Assembly: GCA_037034305.1 (NCBI GenBank)
Contig: JBAGJY010000003.1
Coordinates: 1 to 64,000 of the forward strand
Reading direction: 5' to 3'
Length of the DNA stretch: 64,000 nt
Source: Streptantibioticus_A sp037034305
Lineage (GTDB): Bacteria > Actinomycetota > Actinomycetes > Streptomycetales > Streptomycetaceae
The notes below the pieces were generated by a model, which was not told the DNA's origin, did not search any database, and saw only the letters and a program-made list of their open reading frames with translations. The translations under genes and the position numbers were made by a program. Below, piece after piece: positions 54,552 to 63,865 of the stretch (position 1 is its first letter; the number at the start of each line of letters is the position of its first letter).

Positions 54552-56135
54552 TCAGGTTCTTGGCCGGGGCGGGCCTTGCGGACGCGGTCGCGCTGCGTGC
54601 GCTCGGCCAGCGGCCGCGCGCTCGGCCGCGCGGACGATGTTGCGGGCCATACCGCCGAAGACGACCGCGTGGAACGGCGAGACGCTCCACCAGTACAGGT
54701 GGCCCAACGCACCGCGCGGATGGAACACCGCCCGCTGCCGGTAGCGCACCCTGCCCGCCGCGCCGTCGTCGGCTCGCTCCACCCGCATCTCCAGCCAGGC
54801 CAGGCCGGGCAGGCGCATCTCGGCACGCAGCCGCAGCAGTCGGCCGCGTTCGATCTCCTCCACCCGCCAGAAGTCCAGCGAGTCGCCCACCCTCAGCCGT
54901 CGGGCGTCACGCCGACCCCGGCGCAGCCCGACTCCACCGGCCAGCCGGTCCAGCCAGCCGCGCACGGCCCAGGCCAGCGGAAAGGAGTACCAGCCGTTCT
55001 CGCCGCCGATGCCCTCGATGACATCCCACAGTGCCTCCGGCGCGACCTCGGCGTCGCGTTCCCGTACGTCGGTGTACAGGCTGCCGCCAGCCCAGTCGGG
55101 GTCGGTGGGCATCGGGTCGCTGGGTGCGCCGGGCAGGGAAGCCGACGACCAGCGCGTGGTGACCTGGGCGTCGCGGACGCGCCGCAGCGCCAGGGCGACG
55201 GCGTCGTCGAAGCCGATGGGGTGGCCGGGCGGGGTGGGCACGTAGCGTTCGAGGTCATTCTCCCGGCACACCACCTCGTGCCGCAGGGACTCCGTCAGGG
55301 GGCGGGCGATCCGGGCCGGCACCGGCGTCACCAGGCCCACCCAGTAGCTGGACAGGCCGGGGGTGAGGACGGGCACGGGCAGGATCAGCCGCCGGGGCAG
55401 GCCGGAGACGGCCGCGTAGCGGCGCATCATGTCAAGGTAGGTGAGCACGTCCGGGCCGCCGATGTCGAACGTGCGGTTGACTTCTTGGGGCAGTTCGGCG
55501 CTGCCGGTCAACAGGCGCAAGACATCGCGCACGGCGATCGGCTGGATCCGGGTGTGCACCCAGCGCGGTGTGACCATCACCGGCAGCCGCTCGGTGAGGT
55601 AGCGCAGCATCTCGAAGCTGGCCGAACCGGAGCCGATGATTACGGCGGCGCGCAGCACGGCCGTCGGCACGCCGGAGGCCAGTAGGATGCGGCCGACCTC
55701 GGCGCGGGAGCGCAGATGGGGCGACAGCTTCCGCTCGGGCACCGACTCGGGGGTCAGCCCGCCCAGGTAGACGAGGCGGCCGACGCCTGCCCGGCGGGCC
55801 TGCTCGCCGAAGACGCGGGCCGCCTTGCGGTCGGTGTCCTCGAAGCCGCGCCCGGTGCCGAGGGCATGCACGAGGTAGTAGGCCACGTTCACGCCGCGCA
55901 TGGCCCGTGCGACCGAGTCGGGGTCGGTGACATCGCCCTGGACGATCTCCACCCGGTCGACCCAGGGATGGTCGCGCAGTTGGCGTGGGGCACGGACCAG
56001 ACAGCGCACTTGGTGGCCTGCGTCGAGCAACTCGGGTACGAGTCGGCCGCCGATGTAGCCGGTCGCGCCGGTCACCAGGCACATCAGGCCGCCGCCCGCA
56101 CGGTGCCCGGCCGGTGTGGTCTCGTCGCCGCTCAT
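54552..56135 (-). CDS. NAD(P)-binding SDR protein with C-terminal DUF2867
   Basis: A 527-residue protein. The Rossmann start is LMCLVTGATGYIGGRLVPEL near residue 16, then QVRCLVRAPRQLRDHP and YLVHALGTGRGFEDTDRKAA with a Tyr-rich catalytic region. The C-terminal ~150 residues match DUF2867 (SLYTDVRERDAEV, LWDVIEGIGGENGWYSFP, RAVFHPRGALGHLYWW). Such two-domain proteins are widespread in actinobacteria; the substrate is unknown. ATG 56135 is used because the frame above it is low-quality. A relic of a similar gene lies at 46.2 kb. Confidence 0.8.
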   Translation of the reverse strand: MSGDETTPAGHRAGGGLMCLVTGATGYIGGRLVPELLDAGHQVRCLVRAPRQLRDHPWVDRVEIVQGDVTDPDSVARAMRGVNVAYYLVHALGTGRGFEDTDRKAARVFGEQARRAGVGRLVYLGGLTPESVPERKLSPHLRSRAEVGRILLASGVPTAVLRAAVIIGSGSASFEMLRYLTERLPVMVTPRWVHTRIQPIAVRDVLRLLTGSAELPQEVNRTFDIGGPDVLTYLDMMRRYAAVSGLPRRLILPVPVLTPGLSSYWVGLVTPVPARIARPLTESLRHEVVCRENDLERYVPTPPGHPIGFDDAVALALRRVRDAQVTTRWSSASLPGAPSDPMPTDPDWAGGSLYTDVRERDAEVAPEALWDVIEGIGGENGWYSFPLAWAVRGWLDRLAGGVGLRRGRRDARRLRVGDSLDFWRVEEIERGRLLRLRAEMRLPGLAWLEMRVERADDGAAGRVRYRQRAVFHPRGALGHLYWWSVSPFHAVVFGGMARNIVRAAERAAAGRAHAARPRPQGPPRPRT

Positions 56136-56420
56136 CGTCGATCCCGCCGCCTGTCTGTCTGCCTGCTCCTGCTCTGCCGCTGTCGGGTCCTGCGGGTCAC
56201 CTGTCTCCACAGTGCGGACGTCCTTGGCGGAGGCGCCCGGGAGCGGGGGCCGGGCGGGTGACGGGCGTGCCGGAGCGGGCTGTGTGGAAGGCGACGGGGA
56301 CCAGTGCGGCCAACCCCTGAGATCACCGCTGTCGCGCCCAGGCGCCGGGCTCGGCGTAGAGTCAGTACATACAGAGCGGAAATGCGTCAAATTGGGCGAA
56401 GCCTGTGAGGGAGTGGCCCG

Positions 56421-56978
56421 ATGTCAACAGTAACGCTTCTGGAGATCATCATCCCCGTCGTGGTGGTGATCGCTCTGATCGCAGGGTTGACGGCACTGGT
56501 GATCCGTCACCGCCATCTGCGGGAGCGCTTCGGCCCCGAGTACGACCGAACCGTTGAAGAAGCGGACAGCCGTCTGGCGGGCGAGCGCGAGCTCAGCGCG
56601 CGTGAGAAGCGCCATGACGCGTTGGATATCAAGCCGCTGCCCAGCACCACACGGGATCGATACGCGGGGGAATGGACCCGCGTGCAGCAGGAGTTCGTGG
56701 ACCGGCCAGAGGACGCCGTGCGGGACGCGGACCACCTGGTCACCTCGCTGATGCACGAGCGCGGCTACCCGACCGAAGGCTTCGAGCAGCAGATGAAGGA
56801 CCTGTCGGTCGAGCACGGGCGCACGCTCGAACACTACCGGGCGGCTCACGAGGTCGAAACCCTCAGCACCCAGCACAAGGCCACCACCGAGCAGCTGCGG
56901 GGTGCCATGGTGCACTACCGCAGTCTTTTCGACGAGTTGCTCTCCGACGGTGGCCAGGCCCGGCACGCCCGCGCCTGA
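56421..56978 (+). CDS. Membrane-anchored helical protein
   Basis: A 185-residue protein. An N-terminal membrane anchor (IIIPVVVVIALIAGLTALVI) is followed by a cytosolic charged helical domain containing RYAGEWTRVQQEFVDRPEDA and VHYRSLFDELL. The C-terminal part is related to that of the gene at 57011 (shared pattern: W..[VI]Q..FVD.P..AV..AD.LV). ATG 56421 is used. No catalytic motif. Function unknown. Confidence 0.75.
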   Translation: MSTVTLLEIIIPVVVVIALIAGLTALVIRHRHLRERFGPEYDRTVEEADSRLAGERELSAREKRHDALDIKPLPSTTRDRYAGEWTRVQQEFVDRPEDAVRDADHLVTSLMHERGYPTEGFEQQMKDLSVEHGRTLEHYRAAHEVETLSTQHKATTEQLRGAMVHYRSLFDELLSDGGQARHARA

Positions 56979-57010
56979 CTCTCAGCAGCGCGAAGAGACG
57001 GAGGACGCCG

Positions 57011-57493
57011 ATGCCACGCGACAACAACACGCCGGATCCCGCCGAAAGCGGCCTGTCCACCGAAGACCTCGCCCAGGCACGCGAGCGAACGGCAGACGAA
57101 GCGCCGCCACCCGAGGCCCCCGCCTACCCGGGCGAGGCAAGCCCGTTTGGAAGAGAGCGAGAGCCGTCCGAACCCGGCGCTCCCGCGGGGGCGCCGGAAA
57201 CGGCGGGCACACAGGCAGACGAGGCTCCCCAACTGCTGGCCAGCGAGGAGGCGGACAGCTTTCGCGGGCGCTGGCAGGAGATACAAAGCAGGTTCGTGGA
57301 CGACCCGCGCGAGGCCGTGCACAACGCCGATGCCCTGGTCGCCGAGGTCATGCAGACCCTGGCCACCACCTTTGCTGAACACAAGGAGGGCCTGGAGGGC
57401 CAGTGGCACCGCGGCGAACAGGTCAGCACCGAGGACCTGCGAACGGCCCTGCGACACTACCGGTCGTTCTTCAACCGCCTGCTCACCACGTAA
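57011..57493 (+). CDS. Soluble helical protein related to the upstream membrane protein
   Basis: A 160-residue protein. The first ~70 residues are disordered, acidic and Pro-rich. The C-terminal half (RWQEIQSRFVDDPREAVHNA, LRTALRHYRSFFNRLL) resembles the same part of the preceding protein, suggesting duplication. It starts 32 bp after that gene. ATG 57011 is the first start after a GAAGAGACGGAGGA stretch. Function unknown. Confidence 0.7.
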   Translation: MPRDNNTPDPAESGLSTEDLAQARERTADEAPPPEAPAYPGEASPFGREREPSEPGAPAGAPETAGTQADEAPQLLASEEADSFRGRWQEIQSRFVDDPREAVHNADALVAEVMQTLATTFAEHKEGLEGQWHRGEQVSTEDLRTALRHYRSFFNRLLTT

Positions 57494-57552
57494 TCCCTGC
57501 ATCAGGGGACCGAGAGCAGGCCCTGGAACCCAACGATAGGAATGAGGCCGAA

Positions 57553-57708
57553 GTGGTCATCCTCGGCATCATCTTGCTCATCATCGGATTCGTCGCCAAG
57601 ATCGCGATCTTGTGGACGATCGGCATCATCCTGGTCGTCATCGGAGCCATCCTCTTCCTGCTCGGCTCCCTGGGACACGCCGTTTTCGGCCGACGCCACT
57701 ACTGGTAG
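57553..57708 (+). CDS. DUF6131-type small membrane protein
   Basis: A 51-residue protein with two membrane helices (VILGIILLIIGFVAKIAILW and GIILVVIGAILFLLGSLGH) and the characteristic end GRRHYW. I recall this as DUF6131. GTG 57553 has GAGG 5 nt upstream. It follows the helical-protein pair and may be co-transcribed. Role unknown. Confidence 0.75.
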   Translation: MVILGIILLIIGFVAKIAILWTIGIILVVIGAILFLLGSLGHAVFGRRHYW

Positions 57709-58142
57709 GAGCACGCGCGGGCGCGCAGGTTGACTGCAGGCGGACCCTGGAAGAGCGGTGGGACGGCGTCGGCTCGGCCGCCCTGCGCGGCCGACACCGC
57801 TTCGTGCGCCAGGGCCGGCTGCCCACCACACGGCAACCGGTGTGCGGGGAGTTGCCCAAGCGTCCGCGGTGCGGCTGGTGTTGTCCTTGGTGTCCGTGTC
57901 ATGCCTCCACGTCGTTTGGTGTCAGTGGGGCCACGAACACGCGCCTGACCAGGGACTCTTGACGTGTCCATCGGTCCCAACAGACACCTCGCAGAAGAGG
58001 CGTTGGGGCGCGTCCGATGCCGTCTGCCGCTTCACGGCTGGTGTAACAGGAGGGCCTGGTGGAAAGGCGCGGGGCGGATGGTGCCTGCACCCCGGTGGTG
58101 CGAGCGCCGGTATGAACACCGGTCGACAGCGGATGCGGAGTC
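57709..58142 (+). other. Intergenic region before the transporter gene
   Basis: 434 bp with no supported gene. A purine-rich GGAG just before 58143 is too close to that ATG for a standard site. No promoter motif was convincing. Confidence 0.4.
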
Positions 58143-59771
58143 ATGAAGCCAATAACCACCAGGCCGACTCGCGAAGTGGGACGGGCGTCCAGAAGGGCTG
58201 CTGGCAGTGCCGGTAGCGAGCGCATGTTGCGCGTGCTGCTGCGCAGCCGCAAGACGCGGTTGGGGGAGGAGGACGTCACTGTCGTCGACCGTCTCCAGGT
58301 CCGGCGGGCCGTCTCGGCGGCTGCGCTGGGCAACATGATGGAGTGGTTCGACTTCGGCGTGTACGCCTACCTGGCAGCCACGTTGGGGAAGGTGTTCTTC
58401 CCGTCCAGCTCGCCCGGCGTACAGGTCATCTCCGCCTTCGCGACGTTCGCCGCGGCGTTCGTGGTGCGCCCGCTCGGCGGTTTCGTCTTCGGGCCGCTCG
58501 GCGACCGTATCGGCAGGCAGCGGGTTCTGGCCGCCACCATGATCATGATGGCCGTCAGTACCTTCGCGGTGGGCTTCCTACCGACGTACGGGGCGGTCGG
58601 AACGGCCGCCCCGTTGTTGTTGCTGGTGTGCCGACTTGTACAGGGCTTCTCCACGGGCGGTGAGTACGCCGGAGCCACCACCTACATCGCCGAGTACTCG
58701 CCGGATCGCAAACGCGGTTTCCTCGGGAGCTGGCTCGACTTCGGCACGTTCGTCGGCTACTCCCTGGGCTCCGCCCTGGTGACGGTGCTCACCGGAGTCC
58801 TCAGCGGCGCGGACATGGCCTCCTGGGGCTGGCGGATCCCGTTCTACGTGGCCGGGCCGCTCGGCCTGATCGGGCTCTACATGCGGCTGCGGCTGGGGGA
58901 GACACCCGCGTTCCGGCGGGCCGAGCAGGCTCACCGCGAGGCGCCGCCGGACGCCCAGCCAGCGGAGGACCCGGTCGAGCAGTACCGCATGTCCGGCCGT
59001 GGACGGCTGAAGGAACTGATCACCCGGTACTGGAAGCCCATGCTCATCTGCGGGGGGCTGGTCCTGGTCTACAACGTCACCAACTACATGGTGACCTCGT
59101 ATCTGCCGACCTACATGACCGCGACGCTCCACGTGCCCGCGCTGACCAGCCAGTTGCTGGTGCTCGGCACGATGCTGCTGGTGGTGCTCACGATCACCGT
59201 GGTGGGCCGGTCCTCCGATCGCATCGGCCGACGCCCGGTGTTGCTGTCCGGCGCGGTGGCGATGGTTGTCCTCGCGATTCCCGCGTTCGGGATGATCCGG
59301 CAAGGCGGCCTGCTGTGGCCGTCGGTCGGCTGTGCGCTGCTCGGGCTGCTGCTCGTGACGTTCGCGGGGGTCAGCGCGTCGACGCTGCCCGCCCTCTTCC
59401 CGACCCATCTGCGCTACGGCGGACTGTCCGTCGCCTACAACATCTCCGTATCCCTCTTCGGCGGCACCACACCGCTGTTGGCCTCGTTCCTCGTCAACAC
59501 GACGCACGACACAATGGTGCCCGCCTACTACCTGATGGTCGCGGGCCTCATCGGCACCGGTGCGGCCCTTGTCCTGAGGGAGAGCGCGGGCAGGCCGCTG
59601 CGTGGGGCCGCGCCCACCGTGGAGACCCAGGAAGAGGCCCGCACGCTGCTGGCCGAACACCGGACGCACGAGTCGCGTCGGGCCCGCAGGATGTGGATCG
59701 CCGTGCGCCGCGGGACGGTTGGACAACGACGCGGCAAGCGGCCGGGGAAGGCCGCGCTGCCGTCCCACTGA
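58143..59771 (+). CDS. MHS-family (ProP-like) transporter
   Basis: A 542-residue major facilitator with about 12 membrane helices. Metabolite:H+ symporter signatures are AALGNMMEWFDFGVYAYLAA, RPLGGFVFGPLGDRIGRQR and LVQGFSTGGEYAGATTY. The cytosolic loop between helices 6 and 7 includes REAPPDAQPAEDPVEQYR. The substrate may be proline, betaine or an organic acid. Start ATG 58143; ATG 58224 (MLRVLLRSRK) is an alternative. It ends 111 bp before a small cytosolic gene. Confidence 0.85.
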   Translation: MKPITTRPTREVGRASRRAAGSAGSERMLRVLLRSRKTRLGEEDVTVVDRLQVRRAVSAAALGNMMEWFDFGVYAYLAATLGKVFFPSSSPGVQVISAFATFAAAFVVRPLGGFVFGPLGDRIGRQRVLAATMIMMAVSTFAVGFLPTYGAVGTAAPLLLLVCRLVQGFSTGGEYAGATTYIAEYSPDRKRGFLGSWLDFGTFVGYSLGSALVTVLTGVLSGADMASWGWRIPFYVAGPLGLIGLYMRLRLGETPAFRRAEQAHREAPPDAQPAEDPVEQYRMSGRGRLKELITRYWKPMLICGGLVLVYNVTNYMVTSYLPTYMTATLHVPALTSQLLVLGTMLLVVLTITVVGRSSDRIGRRPVLLSGAVAMVVLAIPAFGMIRQGGLLWPSVGCALLGLLLVTFAGVSASTLPALFPTHLRYGGLSVAYNISVSLFGGTTPLLASFLVNTTHDTMVPAYYLMVAGLIGTGAALVLRESAGRPLRGAAPTVETQEEARTLLAEHRTHESRRARRMWIAVRRGTVGQRRGKRPGKAALPSH

Positions 59772-59882
59772 CGTCCGCCTACGCCCGGCCGCCCCGCTCC
59801 CCTTGCCCCGTGTCACCCGGTCAGGCCGGGGCACCCGTCCACTACGGGTAGTCGACGGCTGAACTCAAGGGAGAGGGGCGGA

Positions 59883-60095
59883 GTGGGAACGAACGACGGT
59901 GCACAGGCGCAGAAGGCGACCGAACAAGTACTACTCATCGCTGAGACGATCGAGGAACCCGGCTGGAAAGCGGTCACCTTGACGCTCTTGGCGGTGGCGG
60001 ATCGCCTCGACGACATCGCGGCGGTGGCCAGGAGCGTGGACAACCGCCTGGAGCAACTCAACCACTACCTCGGTGCCATCGCGAACAAGCCGTAG
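59883..60095 (+). CDS. Small helical cytosolic protein, 70 residues
   Basis: A 70-residue protein, mostly amphipathic helix (VLLIAETIEEPGWKAVTLTL, VADRLDDIAAVARSVDNRLE). No membrane segment. GTG 59883 follows GGGAGAGGGG at 4-5 nt. I do not recognise the family; Streptomyces relatives are likely. Confidence 0.6.
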   Translation: MGTNDGAQAQKATEQVLLIAETIEEPGWKAVTLTLLAVADRLDDIAAVARSVDNRLEQLNHYLGAIANKP

Positions 60096-60559
60096 CGGGC
60101 CGCCCGAGCGGGTTGCGTGGGCTCTGTCAAACCCCTACGGCTGCGGTGAGTTCGCCAGGCGGACGGTCCCCTCGTGGCGCGGCTGGCGAAAGTCACCTGA
60201 TTGGGCGCGTATGGGCCGCGCGGCTTGAGGTAGACGTACCCCGACCTTTTCGCAGCCAGCGCAGAAGGGAGGCCGAGCAGGAAACGTCACGAGCACTTCC
60301 CAGCGAGGAGGTGGATGACCAGGCCGATATGTGATCGCTTCGCCTGTCCCGCCGCTCTGCCGGATGGCGAAGCACGGCACTGGGCGGGGACACGAGCGGG
60401 TCCCGGGACACATTCACAAGTCCCGCTCGGTCCCCGCCAGACAAGGTCCGTGCATGGACGACCGAAAGGCTGACTACCCGTCAGCGAGACCCTGCAGGAG
60501 AGCCGACGGGGAGTCGCATACCGGCGCGTACCGTCACCAAAGGCGGGTACGCGCACACC
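60096..60559 (+). other. Leader region of the PAP2-kinase gene
   Basis: 464 bp without a convincing gene. Just before the ATG at 60560 is a perfect 9-bp hairpin (GCGCGTACC 60524-60532 with GGTACGCGC 60546-60554). An AAAGGCGG lies in its loop region, so translation may depend on the fold. Confidence 0.45.
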
Positions 60560-62035
60560 ATGAAGCGACATCTCGCCGGAGCAAGACGACTCGTTGCCGT
60601 TGACCAGGCGGTGTTCGGCCGGATCGCCGCCCGGCCCTGGCCGTTCGCGGCATCGACACTGCCGCGGCTCAGCCGAGCCGCCGACCACGGTATGCTCTGG
60701 TTCGGGGCGGCCGCCGCGATCGCGGGTTTCAGCGGCAAGCCCGGACGGCGTGCGGCCGGGCGGGGGTTGGCGTCGCTGGCGTTGGCATCGGCGGCGGTGA
60801 ACACCGTGGGCAAGCGGATGGTGCGCCGGCCGCGTCCGCTGCGGGACGTGGTTCCGGCGGTCCGGCAGTTGCGACGGCAGCCGTTCACCACCTCGTTCCC
60901 GTCCGGGCACGCCGCCTCGGCCGCCGCCTTCGCGGCCGGAGTGGGTTTCCAATCCCCGCGCTGGGGTGCGTTGGTGGCGCCGGTGGCGGCGTCCGTGGCG
61001 TTCGCCAGGGTGTACACCGGCGTTCACTATCCGAGTGACGTGCTGGTCGGCGCGGCCATCGGAGTGGCCGCCGCCGTGGTGGTGCGTGCGCTCGGCTCCG
61101 AACGGCGGGAGCCGAAGCCGCCGCGGGCGGCGGCCCCGGCGTTGGAGGACGGTGAGGGCCTGGTCGTCGTGGTCAACAACCTCTCGGGTGTGCCACCGCT
61201 TCTGGTGCCGCCCGCCGAGCGGCTGCGGGCGGCTGTGCCGAAGGCGCAGGTGATCGAGGCGGCCGAGGACGACGACCTTCCCGCACTCCTGGACAAGGCG
61301 GTGCGCCTTGCCGCTGAGCGCGGCGGCGCTCTGGGCGTCTACGGCGGCGACGGGACCGTCAACGCCGCGGCGGCGATCGCCTCCCGGGAGGGCGTACCGC
61401 TCGCGGTGTTCCCCGGCGGTACACGCAACCACCTCGCGATGAGCCTCGGCGTCCAGGAGATCGAGGACACTGCCCGCGCTGTGCGGGGCGGCCAGGCCAC
61501 CGCGATCGACCTCGGGTACTTCACCGGAGCCGACGCGGAGCGCGTCGCGTTCGTCAACACCTTCAGCGTCGGCGCCTACCCGGAGCTGGTGCGCGTCAGG
61601 GAACGCTGGTCGCGCCGTCTGGGCAGCTGGCCCGCGAGCGTGCTCGCGGCGCTGCACGTGTTGCGTACCGCCGATCCGGTGCCGGTGGTCCTCGGCGGCC
61701 AACGGCGCCTGGTGTGGCTGGTGTTCGTGGGGAACTGCGCCTATCGCGGCACCGGAGTGGCGCCCCTGCGCCGAAGCGACCTGGCGGACGGTGTGCTGGA
61801 CGTGCGGGTGGTGGACGCCGGCGCCTTCGCCCGCACGAGGTTGGTGGCGGCGGCCGTCACGGGCGCGTTGGGGCGTTCCCCGGTCTACTCCGCCAAGAAG
61901 CTGCGCGGCCTGCTCATCGAAGGGCTCGGCGGGGACACGCACCTGGCCTACGACGGTGAAGTCAGGCGCGCCCCGAGCACGGTGAGCATAGCCAAGTCAC
62001 ACAGGGCGCTCGTCGTCTATCGCCCCGGAGTGTGA
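60560..62035 (+). CDS. PAP2 phosphatase fused to a diacylglycerol kinase-like domain
   Basis: A 491-residue fusion. Residues ~1-190 are PAP2-like, with KRMVRRPRPLRDVVPA, SFPSGHAASAAAFAAG and RVYTGVHYPSDVLVGA, the three phosphatase motifs, plus membrane helices. Residues ~205-490 form a lipid kinase domain with LGVYGGDGTVNAAAAIA and FPGGTRNHLAMSLG. Both domains act on lipids at the membrane, so it may interconvert phosphatidic acid and diacylglycerol or recycle undecaprenyl phosphate; this is inference. ATG 60560 sits right after a hairpin. Confidence 0.85.
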   Translation: MKRHLAGARRLVAVDQAVFGRIAARPWPFAASTLPRLSRAADHGMLWFGAAAAIAGFSGKPGRRAAGRGLASLALASAAVNTVGKRMVRRPRPLRDVVPAVRQLRRQPFTTSFPSGHAASAAAFAAGVGFQSPRWGALVAPVAASVAFARVYTGVHYPSDVLVGAAIGVAAAVVVRALGSERREPKPPRAAAPALEDGEGLVVVVNNLSGVPPLLVPPAERLRAAVPKAQVIEAAEDDDLPALLDKAVRLAAERGGALGVYGGDGTVNAAAAIASREGVPLAVFPGGTRNHLAMSLGVQEIEDTARAVRGGQATAIDLGYFTGADAERVAFVNTFSVGAYPELVRVRERWSRRLGSWPASVLAALHVLRTADPVPVVLGGQRRLVWLVFVGNCAYRGTGVAPLRRSDLADGVLDVRVVDAGAFARTRLVAAAVTGALGRSPVYSAKKLRGLLIEGLGGDTHLAYDGEVRRAPSTVSIAKSHRALVVYRPGV

Positions 62036-62083
62036 GTTCCGCCCGAGCGATCGAGCGGGGAACGACATGGAGGGGAGGGGGAG

Positions 62084-63004
62084 TTGGTGCTCACCGGGAG
62101 CGGCCGTGCCTGGATCACGGCGCTGGGGCGGACTCCCGTCACGGCCTGGAACGAGGACCTCACGGACTGGGCCGCGGCGCTCACCTACTACGCCGTGCTG
62201 GCGTTCTTCCCGGTCCTGCTCGTCGTCCTGTCGGTGCTCGGGCTGTCCGTTCCGGGCTCCGCGCCGGGAGCCATCGACCACATCACCCAGTTCGTGCCCG
62301 CCGCCTCCCGCGGGCCGCTTCGGGGAAGTCTGCTGGAGATGTCCCAGCAGCCCACCACGACATGGACTTTGGCGGTCCTGGGCATGACGGGTTCGCTGTG
62401 GTCGGGGTCGAGCTACCTGAGCGTCTTCCGCCGCGCCCTGCACACCATGTACGGGGTGGACAGCCACCGCCCGGTATGGCACACGGCGCTGCGGATCGTG
62501 CTCACCGCGCTGCTGGTGATCCTCCTTCTCGTGGCGAGTGCCGCCATCCTCATGGCCACAGGCGGAACCGCCTGTCGGCTGGGCAGGTTGCTGCACCTGG
62601 ACGGTGCCACACTCGCCGCGTGGGAGCTGTTGCGGTGGCCCGCCGTGCTGTGCCTGGCTGTCGTGCTGACGCTGGTGGTCTTCCGTACCGGGCCCGCCGC
62701 CTCGCGGCCTCTGCGCCGGATGGCACCGGGAGGGGTGGTGGCGGTACTGCTGTGGCTGGCCGCGTCGGTTGGTTTCGCCGCGTACGCCTCCCACGTCAGC
62801 ACCTACCAGCGCGTCTACGGTTCGCTCGCGGGCGTCGCGGTGTTCCTCGTCTGGCTGTGGCTCTCCAACCTCTCCCTGCTGCTGGGCGCGCAGTTCAACG
62901 CCCAGCTGGCGAAGGCGGAACGCGGCGACCGCCCTCCGCCGGGCTCGGCGGTGAGGCGGTGGCGCATGCGCCGACGTTCGCCGGGGAGGCGCACCCGCGG
63001 TTAG
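62084..63004 (+). CDS. YihY/BrkB-family membrane protein
   Basis: A 306-residue integral membrane protein with about six helices. The family start is WNEDLTDWAAALTYYAVLAF, then LPFR-like loops and the conserved end GSLAGVAVFLVWLWLSNLSL and GAQFNAQL. Members were linked to virulence or RNase BN by misannotation; true function is unclear. GTG 62084 follows GGAGGGGGAG. It lies 48 bp after the PAP2-kinase gene and may be in the same operon. Confidence 0.85.
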   Translation: MVLTGSGRAWITALGRTPVTAWNEDLTDWAAALTYYAVLAFFPVLLVVLSVLGLSVPGSAPGAIDHITQFVPAASRGPLRGSLLEMSQQPTTTWTLAVLGMTGSLWSGSSYLSVFRRALHTMYGVDSHRPVWHTALRIVLTALLVILLLVASAAILMATGGTACRLGRLLHLDGATLAAWELLRWPAVLCLAVVLTLVVFRTGPAASRPLRRMAPGGVVAVLLWLAASVGFAAYASHVSTYQRVYGSLAGVAVFLVWLWLSNLSLLLGAQFNAQLAKAERGDRPPPGSAVRRWRMRRRSPGRRTRG

Positions 63005-63174
63005 ACAGCCCGCGCGGGGCCATACGGCGCCGCGGGCGTCAGGCCGTACGGCGTGCGAGTCCGAGAGGCACTTCACGCCCCGTGCCTGTTTCCGCGGCAC
63101 CGTCTGGGGCAGCCGGGAGAGTACGCGCCTCCCGTTGGCACATCCCTGCCAAGAGCTTCAAGTGAGGTACGGAA

Positions 63175-63333
63175 ATGATCTTCCTCGTAGCCGCGTTCAT
63201 GCTGTTCGGCCTGCTCCTGGGCGCGGTTGTACACCTGCCGTTGCCCGCGACCGTTGCCGTCGCCACCGTCATCGTCGGCTGGCTGGTCATCTACCTCGTG
63301 CGCCGACGGCAGTCTCACGATCGAACCAACTGA
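63175..63333 (+). CDS. Small membrane protein, 52 residues
   Basis: ATG 63175 with GAGG 7 nt upstream. The protein has two membrane segments (FLVAAFMLFGLLLGAVV and VAVATVIVGWLVIYLV) and a basic end RRRQSHDRTN. It precedes two more small membrane-protein genes in the same direction. Confidence 0.7.
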   Translation: MIFLVAAFMLFGLLLGAVVHLPLPATVAVATVIVGWLVIYLVRRRQSHDRTN

Positions 63334-63363
63334 CCACGGGCTCATCGAGTCCAAGGAGAGGAT

Positions 63364-63630
63364 ATGAGTACCGACACGCCCGTACGCGACCGACCGGCCT
63401 CCTTGCGGTACGCCAACAGTATGGCCGCCGCGTCGTTCATCTTCGGCCTGGTCGGCATTCTGGTGTTCAACGTGCTGTTCGGCCCCGCCGCCATCGTCCT
63501 CGGCGGCCTTGCTCTTCTTCGCGGCACCACCCACCGCGCTCGTGCCCGCCTTGGAATCTGCCTCGGGGCGGCGGACTTGGCGGTGCTGGCCGTTTTGACC
63601 TCCCTGGACCACACCGTGAGCTGGTCTTAG
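63364..63630 (+). CDS. Small membrane protein, DUF4190-like
   Basis: An 88-residue protein with three likely membrane segments (AAASFIFGLVGILVFNVLFG, AAIVLGGLALL, ICLGAADLAVLAVLTSL). The ANSMAAASFIFGL and RARARLGICLG patterns resemble DUF4190 proteins. ATG 63364 has AAGGAGAGG upstream, 30 bp after the preceding small gene. Function unknown. Confidence 0.7.
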   Translation: MSTDTPVRDRPASLRYANSMAAASFIFGLVGILVFNVLFGPAAIVLGGLALLRGTTHRARARLGICLGAADLAVLAVLTSLDHTVSWS

Positions 63631-63730
63631 GAGACGCTTGGCCAGCGGTCTTCCCAGTGCCCCAGCCCTGTCACAGCCCGAGACCCGAGGCAGCGCGCCC
63701 AACCCCTACGACGGCCCAAGGAGAATCTCC

Positions 63731-63865
63731 ATGCAGGCACTGATATGGCTGGGCATCCCTCTCATCGCCGGGATCGGCGCCAGCGCATGGGCGGTCGCCG
63801 ACCGCGGCAGCGCCAAGACCTCACACCGGCGCCTTCTTCAACGAGCGCAGCACCACGGTCGCTGA
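63731..63865 (+). CDS. Small membrane protein, 44 residues
   Basis: ATG 63731 has AAGGAG 7 nt upstream. One membrane helix (ALIWLGIPLIAGIGASAWAV) leads into a basic tail. A longer frame from TTG 63638 lacks a good site. It is the third small membrane gene in a row. The remaining 135 bp of the window show nothing. Confidence 0.6.
   Translation: MQALIWLGIPLIAGIGASAWAVADRGSAKTSHRRLLQRAQHHGR

Noticed and set aside
60287..61942. A 551-codon minus-strand frame
   Set aside because: Antisense to the PAP2-kinase fusion; low-complexity His/Arg/Gly.
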